Shown: positions 40,301-50,589 of the stretch, in pieces
Layout of the letters: each line of letters starts with the position of its first letter
Position numbering within the stretch: the first letter of the stretch is position 1
Origin: Vitis vinifera
Lineage: Eukaryota; Streptophyta; Magnoliopsida; Vitales; Vitaceae
Length of the DNA: 64,000 nucleotides
NCBI RefSeq assembly: GCF_030704535.1
Contig: NC_081819.1
Span: 22,540,001 to 22,604,000, forward strand
Direction of reading: 5' to 3'
Position numbers and translations under genes: made by a program
The notes under the pieces: model-generated
What the model saw: the letters and a program-made list of their open reading frames with translations, nothing else
Databases searched by the model: none
What the model was told of the DNA's origin: nothing

Positions 40301-41832
40301 ACTCTTGGTTACCTTCTATAATCACAATAATCTTGACCATTATATTTGGAAGATCATGTCAAATATAAGCTACAGAAAGGAAAAGTTGAGATTGGTAGAA
40401 TAGATGTAAGTACCCTTCGCCAGGATTGAATACAAAGGACATGCAAACCAAGTAATACCACTCTGCATCTGAGAGATCTTCTGGAGACAATGCAGCAGAA
40501 GGCCTCTTGGACTGTTGGTCGGTTTCACCTTCTAAGAGAGACTCGTACAACTCTCTCAATTGCTCACTCCTCTGTAAGCCCATTTTGTCGGCTTTAAGTT
40601 CCATTTCCTGGACTGTCTTCCTTGTCTTAATGTCCCCATTATAGTACCCCCCACTCCATTCCAGTACCCTGAAGAATAAGAACCAAACCACATTTTCACA
40701 GAGTAAGCAAATGGAAATGTGTGTTCAGGTTGTGACCCGAATGCAAACTTCAAAGATTAATTTCAAGTTAAAACTCTTGTGATGAACATACAACAGGGAT
40801 ACTATTACTATTGGGAAACTGAAGAAAACTATTGGGAAAGAAAAGCCATAAAAATCCTTCTTGGTTCAAAATTTTTGAAAATTTTTGGAACTCCTAGTGG
40901 GGCATTTTTACTCTAAAGAGGGATTTGATTCACTTCTGCTTTCTGTTTTCCATTTTCCATAACCCTTCCAAAAGCTCACCTTCAGAAAAGGGAAACATGC
41001 CTTTCCAAGAAAGTTAAGAGCAAGGACATGTTAAGAAAGATCAGCTCCCCATCTTGCAGACTAAAATCCATACAAACCAGATACTATTTTCTCCAATTTT
41101 CCCGAGAAACTACACTAATATTACTCAACATTTAAGAACCTAAGCTCTAAAACAGTATCAGAAGGTGAAGCCAAGTTGAACTACCAGTCGATAATGTAAA
41201 TAGTCAACTCTACCCAGATGCAAGCATCATCAATTCCCACTGGGCAGTTGCAGCATACCATTTGTGATTTTTTTGCCTTTATGGAGAGTCCCCATTTCAG
41301 GTATAATACCCCCTTTTTTTCCTGGGAGTAAGTACAGAATACAGATGGTGCTCATTTATTTCAGATTCCATAAAATATATACAAACCCAGAAAGGGAAAA
41401 TCAAAGCGGATAAACGTTTGTAAAAGAAACGGAAATGGAACAATGAAAGAGTTACATAAATAGAACATACATGGTCCTAATTTATATCAGATTCCATAAA
41501 ATATATACAAACCCAGAAAGGGAAAATCAAAGCTGATAAATGTTTGTGAAAGAAAGGGAAATGGAACAATGAAAGAGCTACATAAATAGAACATACATGG
41601 TGCTCATTTATATCGGATTCCATAAAATATATGCAAACCCATGTAGTGAGAAAAGCTGATAAATGGTTCTGAAAGAGAAAATGAGGTAGGAAAAAGGAGT
41701 TGCATACCCTTGTTGCCTGGTTGACAATGACCAGAAAATAGCATAGCTCCACTGGATACTCCTCACAGCCACAGCAAGCTGTTTGCTTAGGTTTTCTGGA
41801 ACCCCTTCCTGGTTTTGGACCCCATTAGCCAT
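37348..41832 (-). CDS. MYCA1: MYC-type bHLH transcription factor, EGL3/GL3-like (likely grape MYCA1)
   Basis: Eight exons (41832-41708, 40668-40414, 40122-40026, 39881-39867, 39245-39189, 39079-38171, 38036-37587, 37419-37348), all GT-AG and in phase, give 659 residues. Such proteins join R2R3-MYB and WD40 partners to switch on flavonoid genes and epidermal fates. The N-terminal MYB-interacting region (about 10-190) contains AVRSIQWSYAIFWS, WSGGYYNGDIKTRKT, DAEWYYLVCMSF and LPGRALANG; an acidic middle part follows. The bHLH starts at H462 (HALSDKKREKEKF) and continues over the exon 6/7 junction (LRSMVPSINK, IDEVSILGDTIEYLKKLE). The C-terminal ACT-like part ends MIKQALWRITSKC. Compared with HALSEKKRREKLNERF-type basic regions, three residues are missing and E9 is D, so DNA contact may differ. 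Exon 4 is a 15-nt microexon encoding SASIQ. The match to MYCA1 is from memory. Confidence 0.88.
39867..39881 (-). other. 15-nt microexon of the bHLH gene
   Basis: AGCGCGTCTATTCAG between CCCTCAG and GTACAT; it encodes SASIQ in phase 0. The product (LLAK-SASIQ-TVVCFP) matches the conserved order in EGL3/GL3/TT8 proteins, so the microexon is real, although short enough to be missed by gene finders. Confidence 0.85.
41345..41690. repeat. 126-bp tandem repeat in intron 1 of the bHLH gene
   Basis: Copies start at 41345, 41471 and 41597 (the last is partial). They share GATTCCATAAAATATAT, CAAACCCAGAAAGGGAAAA (first two copies) and GGAACAATGAAAGAG. The period is exactly 126. Confidence 0.85.
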
Positions 41833-42524
41833 TTGCCCAACACAGAATCCTAAATTCAACTCACAGAGATAAACAGAAAAGACCCATCAACCAACTACAC
41901 AGCAGGATTGACCAGCCATCCTTGGAGGAAAAAACTTCAGATTTCTAGTATGAATTCATCTTCTCAGTCTCACCCACATGGGCAGGTCGCTCATGAGTAG
42001 TTTTTCTTAAACAATTCATGGTCCCAACCCAATAAGACATATCTGAAGCCTACTTATGCTGGCCTTGGGTAGGCTGGTGTGGTAGGAAAGTGGTTTCTGA
42101 GCTAGAAACCCACATTCACACTAAGGAGAAAAAATTTTATGCTGGTTTTCTTGAAGACAACCATGGGGTTTGGAGGTTAAAAGGACATAACCCCTGTGAC
42201 TGAAATTTGACCTTTTGGGAAAGAATTCAATGGACTAGATTTCTTCTGCCAAAATTACAAAAGAATCTGCCTGCTGCCCTCTGCCTCCGCCTCTCCCTCG
42301 GGAGGGTCTTTACTTATTCCTCAACAAAGAGCAAGGAATCCCAGATGAGATCCTCTTCTTAAAAACAAGAAAAAGCTGTGGGCTCTCTTTTTGATGGGTG
42401 GGTGAGATAGAATCATACAGGTGCATAGCTACAGTACCATTATCAGTTCTACGATCACTTTTCTTGTTTGAAACCTCTTTATGGCAAAATCTTTTTCATT
42501 AAAGGCCTTTAGAGTCTTTTTCTT

Positions 42525-42561
42525 CCCCCCGCGCCCCCTCCCCCTCCCCCTCCCCCGTCCC
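42525..42561 (-). promoter_or_regulatory. G-quadruplex-forming tract upstream of the bHLH gene
   Basis: On the minus strand (the bHLH sense strand) the tract has six runs of three to six G separated mostly by single A, for example GGGGGAGGGGGAGGGGG. It lies about 690 bases upstream of the ATG, next to T-rich runs. It is far outside the base composition of its surroundings. Confidence 0.6.
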
Positions 42562-42835
42562 TTTTTTTTTTTTTTTTTCCCTTTTGTATTTTTTTTTTTT
42601 TTTTACATTTTTTGCTTTTTGGTTTTTTTGACTTGTAAGTTGTAACACCACCTCTTTGTCCCTATTAAAAAAAAAAAAAACATCATTATTATAATTATTA
42701 TAATTGACTTCCCAATTGATAGCATGTTTCGCATGTGTTGGTTGAAAAATAAAATAGGTTCAAACTTATTAGAGTTTTTTCCAAATTGTTTCTCCAATTT
42801 TGTTTATTGTTTTTCTCTTCAATATAAAGAATAAA

Positions 42836-42840
<5 letters not shown>

Positions 42841-42887
<47 letters not shown>
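42841..42887. repeat. (TA)n microsatellite
   Basis: About 23 uninterrupted TA units; it gives rise to a spurious Ile-Tyr repeat frame. Confidence 0.95.
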
Positions 42888-42889
<2 letters not shown>

Positions 42890-45344
42890 AAAATAATTTT
42901 AAGACTAAATCCACTTTACCCTTCTAACCATACTTTTACCCTCTTCTTCTCTATTGCTAAATATAATTTTATTATGAATGGAACTAATTTTCGATATCAT
43001 ACCAAAAAATTGTCACCAATCACAAAACATCACTTATCCAATTTTGTACATTATATTATATTGTACCATGGATCATAGTACTCGCATTAATGGGTCATAT
43101 TTTTCATACTTAGGTTAAAATTTGATCGTAAATTTGGAAAGCATAGACCTCATATGATACCAAAAGAGTACCACACCATTTTTTTGTTATATTTAATTTT
43201 CCTAAAATTTAAACTCCACTTGACATGACATGAAAAATAAAAGCACTGACAAAGGCTCAAGTCTCTCCTAGATTCCTTCCTCATTTTTTTAGATCTGTAG
43301 GCGACTATGAGAGGTGGGGCATGAAGAATCATACCACAAGCTCAAAATCCTATTTGCCAAAGGGGAAAAAATTAAAGAAATCTCAAACCCACATGATTGA
43401 ATCAAAGAGAAAGGCACAAGTGGGTTATGGTGATGGGGAAAAGAGCTTGAAAACTAGTGTTCAAATGGCTAGGAGTTGGAGTACATTATTGCTTGTGGAG
43501 GGGCCAAGTGAGGACATGATTGCCATCATTGTTTTTGTCTTTGAGGTATTTACTCTCTTCATCACTTTTTCTTTGTCTTTTTTATATTTGTTTTCTTCTC
43601 ACAAATTTCAAATTCCTTGACATAGAGAAGGGATTGTGTTTGGATCTTGTAAATAGTTTCTTTCATTACATTTCATTATTATTTAAATTGCATTTACATT
43701 TCATTTACATCTTGAAGGAAGTAATAAAAATATTATAAAACAAGTGATGAATTATTTAAAATATGTTTTCTTCAAACTTTTATAACAAAAAATAAATATT
43801 TAAAATTAAAATAAATAAACAACCATCTATATAAGTAATGAATTTTTATGAGGATTTTAAAGGGAAAAAAAAAAATTGCTATGAACTCTACCTATTTGCA
43901 TAATAAATAGGTTGGTTTTTCAATTGAAATTACCATTCCTTCACCATTTATGGGGTACATTTTTATTTTTTCTCACTCAGACACAGTCCCACTTCCATGT
44001 CTTTGCTGCTGTACCATTCTTTTTGGCTGTTGTCCTGTTTCATTTGTTGTTTTTTCCTTTTCTTTCCAGCCAAACAAACAAACAAAAAGAAAATTGTTAC
44101 CAACTCTGTCATAGACATGTGACTGATTGGTACAATGGACTTTTGTCTTTCAGAAATTATTCACATGCATTTAATTTAATAATAGTAACTCTATTTCTCA
44201 CCCATGGTATATTTGGAATTTACCCATATGCTAAAATCAATTTATTTAGACTATCATAGATAAAAATGACTGATTTTTGTTTAATTTTAATTTTAGTTTT
44301 ACTTTATTTGGGTGTTTTCTTTTTCCCAACTTAATTTTTTAGGTGAGTAATCATCTACTTTGTATTTATTTTGTACCAATATGATCTTTAATTTGTACAC
44401 AAAATTTTAGGTATTAGAGTTTTTAAAAAATAATTTTTGATTATATTTTTGTTTTTACTATTTCTAAAAAAATATATAAATAATTTTTAAAATAAGCAAT
44501 ACATATGTTAGGTAATTGGTAGTTTTAAATTTGTTTCTTGGAATAAAAATATGATTAACAATTGTATGATAAAATGTTTTAGAGAATCACTAATAATTTT
44601 TAGCATGATGTTTCAATAATTTCCAATTATAATATCTAAGATATCAATCCTGTTTAAAAATGAAATTTGTTTCAAAGTGGTTCAACATTTTTTATACCAT
44701 TTTTTTTTATTAAATTTTAAAGTCGGAATGTAAAAGTACTTATGATTTTTATTTTCATTTTTTTTCAAAGTTTTAATTAATTTTTTTTTAAAAAGGTAAC
44801 AAAGCTATTTAGAAACGTAAGTTATATTCATTCAACCGTGTTTCATTTATTTATATTTATTTTTATTTCTATAAAAAAAAATTAAATGAGATGAGATGAA
44901 GTGCAGCAGTTATACTCAAACTTAACCCATGTTTCGAGTTTTAAAAAATTTTTTAAACTCATTTTAAATTCGCTTATTTTTATTTTAAGTATTTCTAGTG
45001 ATTTACTATAGATACTCATAAATATTATCATTAAATATGGATTTGGAAATTATTTTTAAAAATCTATAGAATTATTCAAAATACGTGGAGTATTTTGATG
45101 GAATCTTTTTCGAATATATATAGATAAGAAATATTTTTATATATATGGAGTGAATTGGCAGCTGAGATATTATTTGCAGTGAGGATGAAATTTGCAGGAG
45201 AATAACGTGAATATGATAATGTCATTTTCCATAAAACAAGAAAATTCAATTCTCGAGGTAATATTTTAATGCTTTTATTAAATGAATTTAATGAGCATGA
45301 GACAAACCAGACTTCGCCATCCTCTCAATGAATGGTGCAGATTT

Positions 45345-45390
45345 AACGACGTCGTTTCGTACGTCAATACTGCGTCACTTTCTGCACGTG
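45345..45390. promoter_or_regulatory. Cluster of ACGT-core motifs
   Basis: AACGACGTCGTT (perfect palindrome) at 45345-45356, TACGTCA next to it, TGCGTCA at about 45371 and the G-box core CACGTG at 45385-45390. bZIP/bHLH-type sites are dense here but no gene start is adjacent. Confidence 0.35.
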
Positions 45391-45713
45391 CATGTGGGCC
45401 ATGCATGCGTGACAATTAATGAGTAGGTCGGAATATTTTTGTCGATTTTCCTTTTTCTTTTCTTGGCTTAACTAGGCTATTTTTGGAGAAATTCCGAGTC
45501 TCCAAATAAGAATCTAAAAATAATTTTTATTAATATTTTTTATTTTTAATAAATCATTTAAATATGATAATAAATAGGAAATGAAATAAAATTTTAATTA
45601 AATAACTCGCATAAGTTCATTTAAAGTACTATTTTATTTTATTTTTTTCATTTCTTTTTATCCACCTAACTAAGGGAGAGAAAAAATTTATTGATTTTTT
45701 AAAGAAAAAACCT

Positions 45714-46008
45714 TTAATCATATTTGGTTCCCAAAAAATTCGAGAAAAAATGTGAGAAAAAAAAAATAGAGAGGAAAAGTGAAAAAAATAAAATAAAATA
45801 AATTTAAAATTAATAATTTATTTTTATATGTTTTTTAAAACTTATTTCACTTCATTTTGATTAAATAATTTTAAAATATATAAATTTATAACTAATTTTA
45901 ATTATATTTAATCTTTTTTTAAAAAATTTATAATAAAATTAAACATAAAAAAATTATTTTCTTTTACAATTTTTTTTTCCTTTGAATTTTTCTAACCAAA
46001 CATAACCT
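45714..46008. mobile_element. MITE-like inverted-repeat element, TTTGGTT family
   Basis: The left end (ATCATATTTGGTTCCCAAAA) and right end (TTTTTCTAACCAAACATAAC) form an imperfect inverted repeat. The interior, with TTTATTTTTATATG and TTAAATAATTTTAAAATATA, resembles the copy at 5559-5858. Confidence 0.55.
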
Positions 46009-46184
46009 TTATCATATTTTTTTTTCTAAGTAACATCACCTTTCACCTCAAAAAATATAATAATAATAAATAGAAAAAAAGTACCACATTTGATATCGTA
46101 CCCAATAGGATTAGAGCCCAACAAACTGGGACTTTTGAATGATGGTAAATAGAAATAGAATATAGTAAACACAATAAAATAAAT

Positions 46185-48747
46185 TCATAAAAAATATGAT
46201 TTGAAAACTTTTTTCTTTATATCTTTGGCTATGATTTTCTCCACAAGTTCCTTGACTTTTGTCTTGGTGCCATCAAAAATCCACTTCAGTAAGTTTGTCG
46301 CTGCGTTGGAGTGTTCAGAAATTCCGTTTGAGCTTGAAACACTGTCGTCGGCAGAACTTTCAGCTGAGCTTGGAAGAGCATTATTTTCAGCTGCAAATCA
46401 TAAAAATTTTGCACATTCACTACACAATTATAAGATGATATAATGATGCTTGGTCAAAGTAGATGTCTTCTATGACACGGAGCAGGACCATCAAAATAGA
46501 GTAAACAGAAATTATAAGCAATGATGTTTGGTTGAGGTTCATTCTTGCAGAGTGGAGGAGAGGAAGAAACAAGTAGCAAAGAATGGTAAAGAATATAAGG
46601 TATTTTGATGTGCCATTGAAGATCAAACAGTCTGATCCCAATACAAGAAGCTCAATAACATTTGCTCTATATGTAAAAAGAAAGACAAGCCCATTCTGAA
46701 TCTGCATTTGTCGGAACATTGCCACATTAAAATTTTCCAACAGTGATATGGAATTGAAGGATAAATGGAAGGAAAAGAAAATAAAAGGAGAATTAAACCA
46801 GGTGATTGCCTGTATACGTGGAGAATTTGAAAATCTTGGACAGGCATAACTTTCAAAGAAAACAGATGAGTGTGCTTTCTTTAGGGGAGAGAGAGAGAGA
46901 GAGATAGAGGAAAGTAGAATTGGGATGTCCCAACACCTAGTCAACCATGAATTTTCAGGAAGCAACGACAAACGAAAAAGGATGAGCGGATCAGGTTAAA
47001 CAGAATTTGGTTAGAAGTGCTTCGCAATCATAGCAGAAGGATTGCTGTTCAGCCATTTTATCAAATACCTTCCAAACTACAATAAAGTAAAATAAAAAAC
47101 CAACAACAACAACAACAATAATTTGTGCCATGAAAGCAAATTAAACCTTCTAAAAGTTAATTCTCAACCAAAACAGGATTTCCATAGCAAGAAAGCAAAT
47201 TCGAAGTTATGAAAATTCATTCTGCTAGGCAATCATATTAACATCTTTTGATATATGAGATATGATTATGTCTTGGCAGATATAACTTTTTGTTGTGAGT
47301 TCCAAAATATACTAATCACATAAGCTTTATTAACTAATAAATATCAACCTCCATACTCACCTGCATAGAATGACTCTCTAAGCTCCTTTACTACTTCATT
47401 GTTCAAGACAGCATCCCAAACAGTATTATCAGAAGATATGGCCATAACCATCCTCTACAAAATAAATGAATAAATGAAATAAAACAAATTAGACCAATGC
47501 GAATTAGATTTAAATGTCAAAAAGAAAAACCACCATACTTTAACTCTTCCCAGGAAAAGGAGTGAAGAACCTTATCACCACTTTATTTTGATATATACTT
47601 ATAAGATGAGGTCTTCATATTACACTACCAACTAGTGGGTTCAAATTCTATGCAAAATGCAATTAACTAGTTCAATCCTCATGGATGCATAAAATAACAT
47701 TAGATAGAATAGATGATCAATGTCACGAAATTAGGCATCTCCTTTGGAAGCTTGAAAGAATGTAATTGCACAAAGGAGCTATACAATCTACACTATATTG
47801 TTGAAAGACTGCATGAGTTAAAGCTTTTTCCTTGTCCCATATTGGAAAGGAATAGATGTTTAGAAGGGATGTTGAATCCCATAATCTGTCTCATAGGCTT
47901 GTGGACAATAGTGGGAGACCCATGTGCATACAAGAGGCCTAAGTGCACCAAGTACGATTTCAGGCTCAAAAACCATTTAACTAGGAGGAAAATTCTGAAT
48001 ACAATTTTGATTTCTTCCTATTTCCCACTTTGGTGCCTCATATTAAATTTTCCAATAGATATACCATGTGGTTCTGCATATTCTATTCTAAATACAATTT
48101 TCATTTTATTCCTACTTTTGGTGCCTCTATGCAGTTCTGAAGTATCCTATAAACACGGTTCTAGAGTATTCTAAATACAATTTCGATTTTATTCCTTCCT
48201 TTGGTGCCCCATATTTATTGTTCAGCTGAAGAAGTTGAAAGGATCGAAAAAACAAGTTTAAGTTTATGCATCAATTTCAACTTTAAAATCAAGAATGTCA
48301 TAAAATTAGCTAAAAATAATTCAAGTATCAGGAGAAAAATGCATCAGTTTATTAAATTCTTGAATTGTAAATGTTAAAGAAAGTAGGAAAATGTTGTTTC
48401 GATCTCACAACATTTCAAACTTCCACCCATTTGAGATAAAATCTTGGTTAAGAATGTGTAATAGTATAACCATAGAGAACCTGAATAGCCGTGTCGGTCT
48501 GCAACAAATGGAAAGCATCATAAGCTCTGTTAGATCCATAAGTCTGCAACACCATTGGATTACATGATTGTAGTGACGGCTCTCGCCAATCTGACTCTGA
48601 AATTGAAGAAACTTTAAGTATCGAACCACCAGTAGGACTTGAAATTGCATCCATTGCCTCCTTATCAGTGTTGCTGCCGGCCGTCTTCGACGTGCTGTTG
48701 CCACCGCCTCCTCCCATGCCTTTGCTGCTCCCAAGGGATCTATTCAT
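46185..48747 (-). CDS. Uncharacterised plant protein, 188 residues
   Basis: Three exons (48747-48481, 47454-47361, 46390-46185) with GT-AG borders and matching phases. The N-terminus is Gly/Ser/Thr-rich and likely disordered (MNRSLGSSKGMGGGGGNST). The best ordered core spans the exon 1/2 junction: YDAFHLLQTDTAIQ-RMVMAISSDNTVWDAVLNNE, then VVKELRESFYA. The C-terminal part is Ser/Glu-rich, followed by an amphipathic or helical segment, LLKWIFDGTKTKVKELVEKI, and a basic end. I recall plant proteins of unknown function with this core but no assigned activity, and no catalytic motif is visible. The first of two possible ATGs was chosen (48747); the second Met is at residue 11. Intron 1 (1026 bp) carries an unrelated plus-strand open frame of 153 codons and a threefold repeat. 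Confidence 0.7.
47990..48215 (+). repeat. Threefold imperfect repeat in intron 1 of the uncharacterised gene
   Basis: Copies of a motif like ATTCTAAATACAATTTTGAT followed by TTTGGTGCC recur at about 47990, 48085 and 48170. Confidence 0.6.
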
Positions 48748-50589
48748 CTCCTCCTCTATCTATAAAATCTCCACACAGATTTTGATATATACACTTTGGT
48801 CTGCTCCCCAAGAGGAAGGCTCTGAAAGAGAATATATGCATACCATATTTGGCTGAATTTGCCAATTTGGTGGATGGTTTCGAAGGTATTGTTTGGGTTA
48901 TCCCCATTAATGCCTCCTTGTGTTTTCTTTTTGAAATATTTTTTTCCTTATTGTGTTTTTTTTTTTTTTTTTGAAATATTTTATTAAAAGAAATAAAATA
49001 ATTTTTAAATTATAAATCTAACTATTTTTATGTTTTTTTCTTAAAAAATAACTCATTTTAATATAAATACATTTTATCATTTCAAGTATTTACATATAGG
49101 TTTTTTAAAAAAAAGATTTATTTTTACAAAAAAATAATAAGGGCATTTTTATCCAAATGGGATTAAAAAAAAGTGAGAAATTAAATTTTAAAAATTAGGT
49201 TTTCAAATATTATTTTAATGAAATAACTTTTTTTTTCAATTAGTACATGTCAGCTCGACTAATAATGCAACTTAGCCTGTTAATTTTATCCAATTCTATG
49301 ATTGTTTGTGCAAGCATTTTTTATACTTGGATTAGACTTACTCAACTTGAACTCAATTCAAGTTAGGGTTAATCAAAGGGTTGGACAAATTTAATTTAAC
49401 TTGTAGCCAATTTTATGGGTGTCAATTTATATTGGTGCATGGTATTCATGTCGTTAAAGCTTAAATATTCTACCACATAGGTCAACTCAAATCAAATATA
49501 AATAATAATTATTTAAAAAATATTAACTCAATCAGGTCTTCTTGTTTAATAATCAAATTGAATCAGGTTTTATACAAATTTATATTATTTCTCAATCATA
49601 AATGTTTATTTCTCAATTAATATATTTATTTAAAAATAAATTTAAAATGAATTAAATATGAGTTAAATAATTTAAAGTTTTAATCAATTTAATCAACAAG
49701 ATTATTAAATGAGTTAATTTGGATTAAATTCATATCATACACCCAAAAATTACATCTTTATTAAATGGGTTAGGTAGGTTGACACTAATTTGATCCAAAC
49801 CCTATGATACTCGACTTAAACCTGTAAAAAGTATATTGAGTTCGTGTCATGTTGTAAAATTGTATCAAATTTTATCACCTCTAACCAATTTAATATTTTA
49901 TAATATTTATAATTTGTATTATTTTATATACTAATATTCAATTAATATCATTTCAAATAATTTAAAAAATATATATAATTTAATTATATTAGGTATTATT
50001 TTATTTGTTCCTAAAGATAAATAGATTTTTTTTTGTTATTATCTAAAAAGATAAATAACTTTTTGTTATTATTTAAAAATGACGTAATATTTATTATTTA
50101 ACTTGGTAATCACCATTCTAAGAATGGAAAAAAAATGATATAAGAAAAGAACAAGTAATATCCTAATATATTAATTTTCCTAATATCTCAATTTTCCTAA
50201 TATCTAAACATTCCTAATATTTCAACACTGAATGATATAAGGAAAACATTCCTAATATCAATAATATGTTGGTCAAACTCAACTTTGACTAATACAATCA
50301 CCCGTTCAAACCGAGCATGACCCAAACTCAACTCAAGGGGTCTGTTAGAGATTAAGGTTCAAATTAGATATTTGTTAATTCGAGTTAGACCTGGGTTAGG
50401 TGTAAACTCAAACTCACCAACTGAGTTGCATCCCTGACCTCAAGAGACGTTATGATAACCATTGAAATAACACCTAGCTATGAAGTATGGTAACTTGCGA
50501 TAGACTAAACCGAAATAGTGAAAAAGCATTGCTTTATTATTGGAATTGAGTTAGAAACTGAATAAAGAAAGATCATGAGCTAAGTTGAT
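48748..50589. other. Intergenic DNA, promoter of the 188-residue protein and old dispersed repeat
   Basis: The first 150 bases are probably leader and promoter. From about 49240 to 50440 the text (many ACTCAACT, GGTTAGG and AACTTGAACTCAA pieces) resembles a decayed dispersed repeat without coding capacity. The 3' UTR of neprosin C ends near 50520-50589. Confidence 0.4.

Larger units (their letters stand above)
41833..46184. other. bHLH promoter side and long intergenic region
   Basis: Contains the C-rich/G-rich tract (42525-42561), long T runs, an (AT)n microsatellite (42841-42887), a cluster of ACGT motifs (45345-45390) and a MITE-like element (45714-46008). Open frames at 43321-43620 and 43912-44259 have no recognisable domain and are A/T-driven. 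No gene was called. Confidence 0.45.

Noticed and set aside
42800-43078. 92-codon frame with Ile-Tyr repeats
   Set aside because: Product of the TA microsatellite.
43321-44259. Possible genes at 43321-43620 and 43912-44259
   Set aside because: Low complexity, no domain, no convincing splice partners; left as intergenic.
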